In this document: in pieces, positions 16,573-26,651 of the stretch
Position numbering within the stretch: position 1 is the first letter of the stretch
How the letters are laid out: each line of letters starts with the position of its first letter
Assembly (NCBI GenBank): GCA_930990555.1
Contig: CAKNPW010000002.1
Location: 42,203 to 106,202, forward strand
Source of the DNA: an uncultured Clostridium sp.
GTDB taxonomy: Bacteria > Bacillota > Clostridia > TANB77 > CAG-508
Length of the DNA: 64,000 nt
Direction: 5' to 3'
Translations under genes and position numbers: made by a program
Notes under the pieces: generated by a model
Told to the model about the DNA's origin: nothing
The model's input: only the letters and a program-made list of their open reading frames with translations
The model's database searches: none

Positions 16573-18009
16573 TTACTTTTCCTTTATTAATTTATTAAAT
16601 AAATCATTATATATCTTATCAGAATCCAAATAAGTTACAAATTTTATTTTTCTATCATTTTTATTAAAACTATAACTTAAATCTTTATTAATTTCTGGGC
16701 AATCCATTTTCTTTTCTTCAAACCAATCTTTATTGATTAAATAAGCGATAACACTTATATCCCAAATCACCCTTCTTGTTTGAATTCCATGTATTTCATC
16801 ATCATAAAATCTACTACATAAGTAATTGCAAAGTTCACTTTTTCCTTTTAAATAATGTTCTAATTCATATATTGATATTTTTAAGTTAGATGAAACACCT
16901 TTGCAAGGAATGATTGTTAAGTCTACTTTTGATTCAAAGATTTCCTTTATAGCTTGTACGTCTTGTCTAAAATTAAATTCTTTATTGTTATCACATATTG
17001 GGCTGTGTCCTCCAAGCCAAACGATTTCAATTTTTTCGATAATATCTGGAGCTTTTTTAATAGCTAATGCTATATTTGTTATTGCTCCAATTGCCATAAT
17101 ATATGTTTTCTCATTTTTCCTTGTAATCTCTATTATTTTTTCTACTGCTTCATTTATTTCGTTATATCCATTTTCTATATAACCATTGCTACCTTTAAAT
17201 ACTTTATTTTTTATATCAAAATTTAACCAATTGCAAATTTTTAATATTTCTTGATAACTCTTTTCTTGTCCTTCTTCTATGCTGATATCATTATCATGAT
17301 GATATGGTGCTACTGTAATAGCTTCTATATTAAATCTATCTTGTGATAATAGCATATATGATAGAGCAAACTGATCATCACATTCATTATATGTATCTGT
17401 ATCTAATATAACATTTATTCTTTCTTTATCATCTTTTTTATATGGTTTAGAAATTTTTGAATATATTTCATCCCAAGTTTTTACTCTTTCAAATCTTGTT
17501 TCTTGCTTATTGAATCTTGTATTCATTATATAGCATTTTACACCGTTATTCTCTATATCTTCACAATTTTTTATGCTATCTTCTATCATAATGTCTATAT
17601 TGTTTTCTTTACACGCAGGACCTTTTTCATGCCTTCCAGTAAGGATTAATTTATCAAAATATATATCATATTTTTCTAGCCATTTTCTTGTCATTTCTTC
17701 TGGATTTATATATTCTCCATTATCTCTTGATGTTATAATATATATTTCATTTCCATCTGCTTTTAATTTGTCTATTACTTCCTTTGCGTTATTTAATGGC
17801 TTTAAACTCATAGCTATTCTTTGTATATTATTATAGTAAAATTCGTCATTTTCCTCTTTTGACCAATCAAACATTCCTACTGTTATATGATATGGCTTAT
17901 CATTTATAATTCCAGTATTTCTTAATTCTTTATCATGTTTTATATATTCTTCTAGTAATACATCATCAAAGTTTGATATACAATTATCTATATCGATTCC
18001 TATCCTCAT
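16573..18009 (-). CDS. Fusion: NT5C-type 5'-nucleotidase + nucleoside hydrolase
   Basis: 478 aa. Residues 1-188 are an NT5C-like HAD domain: IGIDIDN with D6/D8, a YIITSRD strand with the motif II Ser/Thr, IDIMIEDS as the motif IV acidic pair, and the family-typical end VKTWDEIYSKI. Residues 198-478 are an inosine-uridine nucleoside hydrolase domain with the calcium motif DTDTYNECDD (203-212) and a MAIGAITNIALAI strand. Together they could turn a nucleoside monophosphate into nucleoside, then into base plus (deoxy)ribose. I do not know this fusion as a described architecture. Confidence 0.85.
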   Translation of the reverse strand: MRIGIDIDNCISNFDDVLLEEYIKHDKELRNTGIINDKPYHITVGMFDWSKEENDEFYYNNIQRIAMSLKPLNNAKEVIDKLKADGNEIYIITSRDNGEYINPEEMTRKWLEKYDIYFDKLILTGRHEKGPACKENNIDIMIEDSIKNCEDIENNGVKCYIMNTRFNKQETRFERVKTWDEIYSKISKPYKKDDKERINVILDTDTYNECDDQFALSYMLLSQDRFNIEAITVAPYHHDNDISIEEGQEKSYQEILKICNWLNFDIKNKVFKGSNGYIENGYNEINEAVEKIIEITRKNEKTYIMAIGAITNIALAIKKAPDIIEKIEIVWLGGHSPICDNNKEFNFRQDVQAIKEIFESKVDLTIIPCKGVSSNLKISIYELEHYLKGKSELCNYLCSRFYDDEIHGIQTRRVIWDISVIAYLINKDWFEEKKMDCPEINKDLSYSFNKNDRKIKFVTYLDSDKIYNDLFNKLIKEK

Positions 18010-18025
18010 ATTTGTACCTCTATTT

Positions 18026-19759
18026 TCATATTTTTACTACATTTTCTTTACTTGCATATAAATTGTAATAATATCCATGTTTATTAATTAGTTCATCATG
18101 AGTTCCCATTTCTAGAATTTTCTTATTCTCTATAAATAAAATTAAATCAGAATTTTTTATTGTATTTAATCTATGGGCAATTACAAAAGAAAGTTTGTTG
18201 TCTAGCATTTCTTTTGTTGCTTTCATAATAGATTCTTCAAACTCTAAATCTAAATTTGAAGTTACTTCATCTAAAATAATTATATCTGCATTTTTTAGTA
18301 TTGCTCTTGCAAAACTTAACAACTGTTTTTCTCCATAAGATAGTAAATCTGATTTTGCATCTATTACGGTATCATATCCATTTGGCAATTGCATTATTTT
18401 TTTATCTAATCCAATTTGTCTGCACACCTTTATGATTTCTTCTTCTGATATATTTTCATTATTTCCAAATTTAATGTTATCCATTATTGTTTTATTAAAT
18501 ATTACAGGTTCTTGAAATACATAAGCAATATTATTTCTTAATTCATCTAGTTTATAATTTCTATAATCTTCTCCATTAATTAAGATACTTCCATTATTTA
18601 TTTCATAAAATCTAGGTAACAAATTAACTAAAGATGTTTTTCCTGCTCCACTCTTCCCTACTATCGCAATTTGCATTGGTTTATCTACTTTAAAGCTGAT
18701 CTTATCTAATATTGTATTTATTCCATCATAACTTAAACTAACATCTTTAAATTCAACAGAATTTACATTATTTAATTCTAATATTCCATTATCCATTTCT
18801 TTATCAATTTTAGAAACTTTTAGCACGTTTAAAAAGCAATTATATCTATTGTTAAGCCCATGCACATGCTCTAATAATGATTTCATGTGTCTATTAATGT
18901 CATCTACATAGTCAATCATTAACATTATGGTAGAAGCAAGTCCTATTCCCATACTTAATTCATTTCCTCCTATTACTAAAATAGATATAACAGCACCAAA
19001 TGTTAATAAAGAAAATAGACCATTGTGGAATGATATAATTTTACTTGATTTTATCATTTCACTTTTAGATTTATCAAGTAATGTACTTATTTGAGATAAA
19101 TTAATATCTTCCAGTTTTAATGTTTTTGTTGTACTATAAGCCTCTATATATTCATTTATTTTTCCCTGTAATTCTATCACTATATTTTGTAATTTTTTAT
19201 ATACCTTTAAAGTTTTAAAATAAAATGGTGTTAAAACTATATATGAAATTGCAAATATTCCTAATATTATTAAGCCAAGTTTAAAGTTTAATATTAATAA
19301 TATGATTGATATTGCAATTGTTAATGCAAGTCTTACACTAATGATACCAACAAAATTCCATATAAATAAATGTCCTGCCTCCCAACTTTGAGGTCCTACA
19401 ATTTCAAAAAGATTTCCTGCTTGTATTTTGTCTAGTTCACTTATTTTAGCATCTTGAATACTTTTAAATACTTTATTTTTTATTTCAGTATTATTGTCAT
19501 AGCAATAATTTTTCCTTAATATATTACATTTTCTATCTGTTATAAATCTGATAATAACAATTGCGATTAAAATAATAGATAGCAAAATAACTAAATTAAT
19601 ATTTTCTTGTGGTATTGCTTCATCTACTACTTTTTGCATAATAAATGGATATGAAAATGTATATATCAATAATTGTATAATAATTAAAACACCCATTATA
19701 ATTGTTTCTTTTTTCTTACTAGTAAAATTAAACATTTCTTTTAAAGTTTCTTTATTCAT
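18026..19759 (-). CDS. ABC exporter half-transporter, catalytic-site subunit
   Basis: 577 aa: six-helix membrane domain (1-310), ATPase domain (330-577). Walker A GKSGAGKTS; signature LLSYGEKQ, degenerate relative to LSGGQ; Walker B IIILDEVTSNLD with the catalytic Glu; H-loop VIAHRL. Its start overlaps the end of the partner at 19756 by 4 bp. Likely forms a heterodimer in which this subunit keeps the catalytic Glu and lends a weak signature. Confidence 0.9.
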   Translation of the reverse strand: MNKETLKEMFNFTSKKKETIIMGVLIIIQLLIYTFSYPFIMQKVVDEAIPQENINLVILLSIILIAIVIIRFITDRKCNILRKNYCYDNNTEIKNKVFKSIQDAKISELDKIQAGNLFEIVGPQSWEAGHLFIWNFVGIISVRLALTIAISIILLILNFKLGLIILGIFAISYIVLTPFYFKTLKVYKKLQNIVIELQGKINEYIEAYSTTKTLKLEDINLSQISTLLDKSKSEMIKSSKIISFHNGLFSLLTFGAVISILVIGGNELSMGIGLASTIMLMIDYVDDINRHMKSLLEHVHGLNNRYNCFLNVLKVSKIDKEMDNGILELNNVNSVEFKDVSLSYDGINTILDKISFKVDKPMQIAIVGKSGAGKTSLVNLLPRFYEINNGSILINGEDYRNYKLDELRNNIAYVFQEPVIFNKTIMDNIKFGNNENISEEEIIKVCRQIGLDKKIMQLPNGYDTVIDAKSDLLSYGEKQLLSFARAILKNADIIILDEVTSNLDLEFEESIMKATKEMLDNKLSFVIAHRLNTIKNSDLILFIENKKILEMGTHDELINKHGYYYNLYASKENVVKI

Positions 19760-21525
19760 ACATAATCTTCCTCTAATTTATCTTGATCTAATTCATATAC
19801 TTTTCTATAATCTTCATTATTTAATAGTTCTTCATGAGTTCCAACTAATGCTTTTCTATTATTTATATAGATTACTTTATCAAAGTTTTTAGCAAGTCCA
19901 ATATCATGAGTTATAACTATCTTTGTAAATTTATTATTTAGACTCATTAAATTGTTATATATTTGCTTTTTATTGATTCTATCTATTGCACTAAAAGAAT
20001 CATCAAATATCATAATTGGTTTTATTTTAGTAAATGCTCTAACTAAAACTAACCTCTGTCTTTGTCCTTTTGATAAGGCAATTCCTTTCTTTCCAATCTT
20101 ACTATCATATCCATCTTTTAATTTTTGAACATCATTATCTAGCATAAAGAATTTAGATATATTAACCATTTCTTCATAAGGTAAATATGGCACTAGTATT
20201 TTTATATTTTCTGCTATTGTTCTTGAAAATAGGTATGAATCTTGTAAAAGTAAGCATATATTTTCTCTAATCTGCTTTTTATTTAACTTACTAATTTCTG
20301 TATTTCCAATTTTGATACTACCTTTATATTCATAAAAACCAATCAATGTCTTTAATAAGATTGATTTTCCACTTCCCGTACTTCCTAAAACAATAACCTT
20401 TTCATTTTCATTTATTTTAAAATTCAAGTTTTCTAATATTGTTGCACCATTTACAATTATACTTGCATTTTCAAAAGTAATTGTCTTATCATCTATTTCT
20501 ATATCATTAACTAATTTCTCATCTTCTTGTGTTAATTTAAGTAAGTTATCTAATCTTTTATATGATACTCTATATAGATTTAATGCTTCTAAAATATCAG
20601 CTACATCTGTAAATGATTTTGTTACTTTATTTGAATAGCTTAATGTTACATATATTGAGCCTATTGATATACTTCCTGTCATGTATAAATATGCACTTAA
20701 AATAAATATCAATGGTGGACCTAGTTTTACAACATTTTCTACTCCAATTTGATAATTTATATCCATCTTAACTTTTTTCTTATGGAATAAATTTCTTTCT
20801 TCTAATATTTTTCCAAATTCTTTTTCCTCTTTTTCTTGTAGATTGTTTAACTTAATAAATTTTATATTGTTAAAATTGTCATCCATTTTTGCATACATTT
20901 CTTTTTGCATTTCAATTCTTTTTTTGATAACAGGTTTTGATTTTCTGCAATAGATAATTGATGCAACAATTATAAAGAATGATAAAAATACCATAACACT
21001 TGATAATCTAAAATCTATTGTAATTAATTGCCCTATTGCAAATATAATAATCAAAACTATATCCATAATATATGTAAATTGTTTATCAATAAAATTTACG
21101 ATATTTTTTACATCATCACTTGAATTTTGCACTAAATCTGCTAGTGAATTGTTGTAAAAGTCTTGGTATGTTAAGTTTTGTATATGATTAAATAGCTTTA
21201 ATTTTAATTCATATTGAAATTCCTGTATTATTTTAGTTTGAGCAATACTTCTAGCATATGTAAATATAATAATTGCTAATTGAATAACTAATACCGTTAG
21301 ACATATAGTTGCTATAAATCCAATTCCATTTTGGAATGAATTTACCACCCAATCTAATATTTCATTTTGTGTTGCTTCCTCATTTAATATTGTGTCTATA
21401 AAATATTGAATAACAACTGGTATATATGTAGTTAAATAGTTTAGTAATATAGTTAATATAAAGAATATTACTATTAAAAGTTTAGTATGTTTAAAACTTG
21501 AAATCATTGTTTTAAAGAATTTCAT
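19756..21525 (-). CDS. ABC exporter half-transporter, degenerate-site subunit
   Basis: 589 aa, membrane domain then ATPase. Walker A GSTGSGKSI; signature ALSKGQRQR, nearly canonical; Walker B MIFDDSFSAID with Asp in place of the catalytic Glu; H-loop VITHDIG. With the partner at 18026 this matches the asymmetric heterodimer plan of TM287/288 and BmrCD. Direction is export; the substrate may be a product or toxin handled by the surrounding enzymes. Confidence 0.9.
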   Translation of the reverse strand: MKFFKTMISSFKHTKLLIVIFFILTILLNYLTTYIPVVIQYFIDTILNEEATQNEILDWVVNSFQNGIGFIATICLTVLVIQLAIIIFTYARSIAQTKIIQEFQYELKLKLFNHIQNLTYQDFYNNSLADLVQNSSDDVKNIVNFIDKQFTYIMDIVLIIIFAIGQLITIDFRLSSVMVFLSFFIIVASIIYCRKSKPVIKKRIEMQKEMYAKMDDNFNNIKFIKLNNLQEKEEKEFGKILEERNLFHKKKVKMDINYQIGVENVVKLGPPLIFILSAYLYMTGSISIGSIYVTLSYSNKVTKSFTDVADILEALNLYRVSYKRLDNLLKLTQEDEKLVNDIEIDDKTITFENASIIVNGATILENLNFKINENEKVIVLGSTGSGKSILLKTLIGFYEYKGSIKIGNTEISKLNKKQIRENICLLLQDSYLFSRTIAENIKILVPYLPYEEMVNISKFFMLDNDVQKLKDGYDSKIGKKGIALSKGQRQRLVLVRAFTKIKPIMIFDDSFSAIDRINKKQIYNNLMSLNNKFTKIVITHDIGLAKNFDKVIYINNRKALVGTHEELLNNEDYRKVYELDQDKLEEDYV

Positions 21526-21548
21526 TGTTATCTCCTACATTGGCTTAA

Positions 21549-22226
21549 TTATTTATTATTTTCGTTTAATTTATTATAATATGGATTTAATGATTTATAA
21601 TATGGTCTAGGTGCATTTCCTATTTTATATAATTCTCCTTGTTTAGCATTTTTTATAATATTGTGAGCAGGTTCTAAATGTGAATCTATATCATCTGCAA
21701 AACTAATAATCGTAACTTCTAACATTTTTGGTAATACTAATGCTCCCCATTCACTATATTCATTCATATGACTTCCAATCATATGTATTGCCTGATTTTT
21801 AAATTGCTCATCTATATCATATTTAGATAAATAGTTTTCAACTATATGTGTCCCTTCATATGAATGTCCTAGTAAATCAGAACTGTTACCAGTTTTTAAA
21901 TTGTAGTTTTCATCTTCAGAAAAATCGTTAAAATCATTTGTTTTTCCTATATCATGCAACAAAGCACCAAATATAATTAAATCCATATCGACTTCTAGAT
22001 TAGGATATAAATTGCATATTGCTATTGCTCCTTTTGTAACACTATATATGTGATATAATAATCCACCTTTATAATAGTGGTGAGTATCAGTTGCTGGTTT
22101 ATTAATTAATTTTTCTTTATAATCAACATATATTTCTTTACAACAATCTCTTAATATTGGATTCTTGATTTTATCACATAATTTAATACATTCATTATAA
22201 TATTCTTCTAAATTTTTATCTTCCAT
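21549..22226 (-). CDS. HD-domain hydrolase (YhaM-like HD, no OB domain)
   Basis: 225 aa from the ATG with AGAGGTG upstream. HHYYKGGLLYHIYSV and LLHDIGKTND are the hallmarks of the HD domain of the YhaM 3'-5' exoribonuclease family; H-GSHMNEYSEWG and ADDIDSHL complete the metal site. The N-terminal nucleic-acid-binding OB fold of YhaM is missing, so it probably acts on small nucleotides. Confidence 0.8.
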   Translation of the reverse strand: MEDKNLEEYYNECIKLCDKIKNPILRDCCKEIYVDYKEKLINKPATDTHHYYKGGLLYHIYSVTKGAIAICNLYPNLEVDMDLIIFGALLHDIGKTNDFNDFSEDENYNLKTGNSSDLLGHSYEGTHIVENYLSKYDIDEQFKNQAIHMIGSHMNEYSEWGALVLPKMLEVTIISFADDIDSHLEPAHNIIKNAKQGELYKIGNAPRPYYKSLNPYYNKLNENNK

Positions 22227-22290
22227 TATTTTCACCTCTTTAATATTATCTTATTAGTTCATACAAACTATCTGAAAAATTTGTAATTTT

Positions 22291-22860
22291 TTAAATTTTA
22301 TTTTCTTCGCATATATATTTCAAAATATCATTTAACACTTGTTCTCTATTTTTAGAAGTATCAAAATATTTAAAACCATACTTTTGGCATTCACTTAATA
22401 AAAGTTTATTTTTCTCGTAAAATTCTTTTATATAACTACTCAATTCTTCATCTGTCTTGTGATATGACCAGTCCTTTTCCTTGTCATGTTGTCTTACTAG
22501 TTTAAAAATGTCTTTTTCTGTTAGGTTTCCATGACCTAAATATACTACTATTGTATTATTTAAATTTTTATATTTGGATAAAACTGAAGGTAATATTTGA
22601 GCCCCTTCTAATATCACTCCATATCTATTTAATCCTTGCCTAGTTTGAGAATCCACAAAATCAAGTAATACTTTTTGAAAAAATTCATTTGTTTGATAAT
22701 CCATAAAGTAATCTACATATTTTTCATTTAGATTAAATAATATTCCGTTCCTAATTGAATCTGTATGTATTAAATCATAATTATCAAATTTATCCCTAAT
22801 CATTCTAGATAATGTAGACTTTCCAACTCGTCCAGCACCTAAAATAAATATATTTTTCAT
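22291..22860 (-). CDS. P-loop kinase-like protein (paralog 1)
   Basis: 189 aa. Walker A GAGRVGKST at the N-terminus, DSIRNGILFN helix, VILEGAQILP (Walker-B-like strand with EG, as in small-molecule kinases) and YLGHGNLTEKDIF. Closely similar to the proteins at 22889 and 26652. The shared 'LGHG' element and 'F-D-TS-NRE' end define a small family. Adenylate-kinase-like fold; the substrate is unknown, and a Zeta-toxin-like sugar-nucleotide kinase is an alternative. Confidence 0.75.
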   Translation of the reverse strand: MKNIFILGAGRVGKSTLSRMIRDKFDNYDLIHTDSIRNGILFNLNEKYVDYFMDYQTNEFFQKVLLDFVDSQTRQGLNRYGVILEGAQILPSVLSKYKNLNNTIVVYLGHGNLTEKDIFKLVRQHDKEKDWSYHKTDEELSSYIKEFYEKNKLLLSECQKYGFKYFDTSKNREQVLNDILKYICEENKI

Positions 22861-22888
22861 TTATTGTTGTTCCTTTCAATTTATTCTA

Positions 22889-23452
22889 CTAATAGTATAT
22901 ATCTCTTTTAATTTCTTCTACTAATTTATTTAATTTTTCTGTTCTATTAGATGAAGTATCAATATAATTAAATCCATATAATTTACTCTTCTGTTCTATT
23001 TCATAATCAATCTTAATATGCTTTATTATTGATTTCATCATAGTTTCATCATCTCTACTATATGAATATTCCTCTGGTGTATCATATTTTCTAATATTAT
23101 CAAGTATCTGCTCTGGTTTCATATTTCCATGCCCTAAAAATATTACGATACAATCATTAAATAGTTCTTTTGCAGTATCAGGCAAAATTTGTGTTCCTTC
23201 TATGATGTAATTAATTTTATTTCTTAAATCTCTTTTATTGTAATATAAAATCCTTGAAACAAACTTTGGTAACTCCGTAAAATTATTTTTTCCACCTCGT
23301 GGATTTATCTCAAGTTGAGGAAATGTATCATCAAGTGCATTTCTTATACAATCCAAACTTATTATATGATAATTTTTTAATTCATTAGCTAATAGCATTG
23401 ATAATGTTGTCTTTCCAGACCTAGGAACACCTGCAATTAAAATATTTTTCAT
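22889..23452 (-). CDS. P-loop kinase-like protein (paralog 2)
   Basis: 187 aa. Walker A GVPRSGKTT, DCIRNALDD, YIIEGTQILP, FLGHGNMKPEQIL, and the ending FNYIDTSSNRTEKLN. Second of three sisters. Its first codons overlap the Nudix gene end by 4 bp, so the two are coupled. Confidence 0.75.
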   Translation of the reverse strand: MKNILIAGVPRSGKTTLSMLLANELKNYHIISLDCIRNALDDTFPQLEINPRGGKNNFTELPKFVSRILYYNKRDLRNKINYIIEGTQILPDTAKELFNDCIVIFLGHGNMKPEQILDNIRKYDTPEEYSYSRDDETMMKSIIKHIKIDYEIEQKSKLYGFNYIDTSSNRTEKLNKLVEEIKRDIYY

Positions 23453-23895
23453 ATTTTTCTTTTCATCCTTTCAACATACTCTTTTAAAATATACTTTTGC
23501 CATTCTCTATATAGCTTGTCCTTATATTCTTCTGGATTTACCCATAATACCTTATGGTCTTTTTCTATTGGTTCTGCTACCTTTTCATCAAACTCTGCTG
23601 TATACACATATGCTTCTACTTCTAGATGTCCTTTTTCTTCTCCGTCGATAAAAGACCTAACTTCATCAAATGGTTTTATATTTTTTATGGTGTAGCCTGT
23701 TTCTTCAATAAATTCTCTTTTTAATGCTTGTAGTTTTGTTTCTCCTTCTTCTATTCCACCACCTAAATAAAATAAATCTCTACCATCAGTTACAATTCCT
23801 ACTTTGTCATCTTCATTTCTTGTCATAATTGCATAAGCTCCTGGTCTTTTTCTGTATTCTATATTTGGATTTTCTTCTTCTTTTATGTATTTCAT
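23449..23895 (-). CDS. Nudix hydrolase
   Basis: 148 aa. A complete Nudix box is visible (GGIEEGETKLQALKREF then IEETG), so Mg-dependent pyrophosphate cleavage of a nucleoside diphosphate-X is expected. It lies between an NT5C nucleotidase and a P-loop kinase; the products of one enzyme class could feed the next. Confidence 0.9.
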   Translation of the reverse strand: MKYIKEEENPNIEYRKRPGAYAIMTRNEDDKVGIVTDGRDLFYLGGGIEEGETKLQALKREFIEETGYTIKNIKPFDEVRSFIDGEEKGHLEVEAYVYTAEFDEKVAEPIEKDHKVLWVNPEEYKDKLYREWQKYILKEYVERMKRKI

Positions 23896-23915
23896 TTTTT
23901 ATCCTTCTTTCTTGA

Positions 23916-24503
23916 TTATTTTATAGTTTGAATATAACTATAAATATCATTCCAATTATTAAAACATATTAAATTTGAATTGTTATCTTCTATCTCATTA
24001 CAAACTCTTATCGTTTTTATTCCAGCTTTTTTTACATTTAAACAATTACTTTTGCTATCATCAATAAATAAATCAATCTTTTCTTCAATACATGCATCTT
24101 CTTTATTTCTTGCATTTACAACTAGTTTATCATAATATATATTATTTTTATCTAACCAATCTTTGCTATATTTATATGGATCATCATGAAATTCTGAATC
24201 TCTAGCAGTAATAATTATAATTTCATTTCCGTCATTTTTTAATTTATTTATAACTTCAACTACATTTTCTCTTGGTTTAGCTTTATTTGTTATACTTTCT
24301 TGTATGTCTTTTAAAAAATATTTTAATTCGTCATAATCGAATTGAAACATCTCTTGCCATTTGTTACCATTATTGTTTTTATCTTCAAAGTTTTTATCTA
24401 CTTTTATATCTTTTCCTAAACTTCTAGCATAGTTTTCTCCTGCCTTAATTAGTTCATTCTTTACATCTGTTAGTGTATCATCTATATCTATTCCAATTCT
24501 CAT
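23916..24503 (-). CDS. NT5C-type 5'-nucleotidase (HAD)
   Basis: 195 aa; start set at the ATG preceded by GGAGG, seven codons inside the longest frame. MRIGIDIDDTLTD carries the two catalytic Asp. IIIITARDS is motif II, DLFIDDSKSNC motif IV, and the end FNNWNDIYSYI is the family's C-terminal tryptophan motif. Pyrimidine (deoxy)nucleotidase activity is typical of NT5C, but substrate range here is unknown. Confidence 0.85.
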   Translation of the reverse strand: MRIGIDIDDTLTDVKNELIKAGENYARSLGKDIKVDKNFEDKNNNGNKWQEMFQFDYDELKYFLKDIQESITNKAKPRENVVEVINKLKNDGNEIIIITARDSEFHDDPYKYSKDWLDKNNIYYDKLVVNARNKEDACIEEKIDLFIDDSKSNCLNVKKAGIKTIRVCNEIEDNNSNLICFNNWNDIYSYIQTIK

Positions 24504-24602
24504 TAAAATCCTCCGATTAATCATAATTAAGCATTTTCATTTTATCATAACACTTTATTTTTTACAATTACCACTAAGTAAAAGTTTAATAAATGCCATA
24601 TT

Positions 24603-24633
24603 AAAGGACACAGCAAAATTTGCTGTGTCCTTT
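24603..24633 (-). terminator. Strong Rho-independent terminator
   Basis: Perfect 15-bp stem AAAGGACACAGCAAA / TTTGCTGTGTCCTTT with a 1-nt centre, downstream of the solitary gene at 24652. It probably isolates that gene from the cluster. Confidence 0.8.
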
Positions 24634-24651
24634 GGGGCTTAATTTCAAATT

Positions 24652-25356
24652 TTATTTTTCAGGTACATAAATGTAGTAGGTGCAAGTTACCCCTGCCCTT
24701 AACCACTTTTTAGCCACTTTTTCAAAATCGTCATCATCAAACAATTTCCAAAATTCCCTCATATCGTCAATTCCAAGAAAATGAATTCTCTCTGACAATT
24801 CAATTTCAGTTCTTAAACATGCAATTTTTATTCGCTTAAAATCACATGTCATGTTATAAACCTTTGGATTTTTTTCAAATAAATATCTCCATTTTCTAGG
24901 TGTAGATATGTATTTGAATATACAATAGTCGGCTCCTAAATCATACATACTCCATGCCTCATTAGGTGTGCCAAGGGAAAGAAATCGTTTGATTTCTCTA
25001 GCCTCTTTTTGTAGTTGGTCATCATTGAACTGCAATGCAGTTTTATTTAATGCCATTTCCAACTCTGGTTCAATTGAAACTTCGCAGGAAACATTTGATA
25101 ACCCAGGATATATAAGATATTCACCTTTCAAATAAATTCTTTTTAACGCATTAAGCATAAGAAAACTAGTTTGTTCTAAATTTTCTCCTTCTAAAGAATG
25201 TTCAGAATTATTTTGATGAAATTTCAGAACATCTTTGTTTGATTTTAAATCTTTTAATGCTATCCTAATTTTTGTATCTTTGGTTTTCTCATATCTCCGT
25301 TGAAGCTCATTCTCCATTCTTTGGATATAATCCCAAATATGTTGTGGTACAATCAT
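24652..25356 (-). CDS. Hypothetical protein, solitary unit
   Basis: 234 aa, ribosome site GGAGGG. Charged helical N-terminus (MENELQRRYEKTKDTKIRIALKDL in part), then a globular region with several Trp and Cys (WSMYDLGADYCIFKY; CTYYIYVPEK). Base composition is visibly less AT-rich than the neighbouring GNAT and NT5C genes, and it has its own terminator, so it looks inserted. Not recognised. Confidence 0.7.
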   Translation of the reverse strand: MIVPQHIWDYIQRMENELQRRYEKTKDTKIRIALKDLKSNKDVLKFHQNNSEHSLEGENLEQTSFLMLNALKRIYLKGEYLIYPGLSNVSCEVSIEPELEMALNKTALQFNDDQLQKEAREIKRFLSLGTPNEAWSMYDLGADYCIFKYISTPRKWRYLFEKNPKVYNMTCDFKRIKIACLRTEIELSERIHFLGIDDMREFWKLFDDDDFEKVAKKWLRAGVTCTYYIYVPEK

Positions 25357-25457
25357 GTTATTCCCTCCTATTGTTTATTGATACAGCCCCACAATATCAA
25401 TGTTTTCAAGTATTATTATAACACATATGAAGACTTTTTTCAATTATTGTAAACTTC

Positions 25458-26648
25458 CTATGTTTTTGCTTCTCTTTCTTCTTTCATCTCCATATTTAAC
25501 TTATTTTTAGTAATATAATAATTTGTTGATAATAATTGATATGTAGCAGAAAACATTAGTCCAATTGAAGTACAAAAAGGTGTTGGTAAAAATGAGCATA
25601 TTATTCTTAATATATTTGCTATTTGCTTACTTATTGTTGCTTTCATTGCAGAATATTCCATTTGTAAAAATGTCATTTTAGTTACATATACTGGATACAT
25701 ACATAAACAAATCAATCCAATTATTGTAATGATTAAAGTAACAGGAATATCTGTATTGTAAAATGGATATAATATTGTTCCCATTACAACAACTGATGCG
25801 ATTAGTATATATATCAATTTTCTACTATTCTTAATATGTTCTTTATAAGAAAATACCTTTTTAGTAATATCTACTTGTGCTAATATCTTTATAGAATAAG
25901 CAACATCCCATTGAGTATCTGTTATTAAATCTGAAAATGATATTGCTAAAATATATTTTTCTCCAAAATTAAATGCTGTTTTAAATCCAAATAAATATAT
26001 AATAAACATACTTATTTCGTGAAATAACTCTACTGCATCATATTTTATACAATTTAATATATTTATTTGTATTTTTGTCCTTTTTACCAATCTAAATAGC
26101 ATAATTGCAACAAATATACTAGAAATGATTGTTGTAATACCTGCAATTATTATCTGTTCTTTTGTTATGATGCTTAATAATATAAGGCTGGAAAAATTTA
26201 TTATATTAAATAAAAAACTATATTTATTAGCTCTCTTATTCTCATCTTCAAAATACAATTTACAAAGTGCTAAATTTAGTAACAACTGCAAAAACATTTG
26301 AATAACGCCATATGTTCCAAATATTTTATATGTATCTATATCCATATTCATAAATGATATATATTTATCTATATTTACAACAATAATTCCTAATATAATT
26401 GCACCAATAATACTTCCAATTAGTATTCCAGAATATACACTATTTTTATTATTATCTCTTATACTGCTGACATTTGCACCTGTCCCAAAAATACTTTTGA
26501 TTGTGCATATTATAAATTGTATTGGATATATAAGAGAAAATATATTAATTAAATTTTTATCTACTAATATTCCAAGTAGAAACCATCCTAAAATTGGTGT
26601 TAATGATGTTAGTAATGTATCAAAACTTATTCTTAATAATCTATTCAT
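25458..26648 (-). CDS. MATE-like multidrug/metabolite transporter
   Basis: 396 aa, about 12 hydrophobic helices. The N-terminal pattern (PILGWFLLGILVDKNLINIFSLIYPIQFIIC) and the repeated six-helix bundles resemble the MATE/MOP superfamily, though the protein is 50 residues short of usual MATE length. It sits next to a P-loop kinase and an MFS gene. Substrate unknown. Confidence 0.6.
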   Translation of the reverse strand: MNRLLRISFDTLLTSLTPILGWFLLGILVDKNLINIFSLIYPIQFIICTIKSIFGTGANVSSIRDNNKNSVYSGILIGSIIGAIILGIIVVNIDKYISFMNMDIDTYKIFGTYGVIQMFLQLLLNLALCKLYFEDENKRANKYSFLFNIINFSSLILLSIITKEQIIIAGITTIISSIFVAIMLFRLVKRTKIQINILNCIKYDAVELFHEISMFIIYLFGFKTAFNFGEKYILAISFSDLITDTQWDVAYSIKILAQVDITKKVFSYKEHIKNSRKLIYILIASVVVMGTILYPFYNTDIPVTLIITIIGLICLCMYPVYVTKMTFLQMEYSAMKATISKQIANILRIICSFLPTPFCTSIGLMFSATYQLLSTNYYITKNKLNMEMKEEREAKT

Positions 26649-26651
26649 TTT

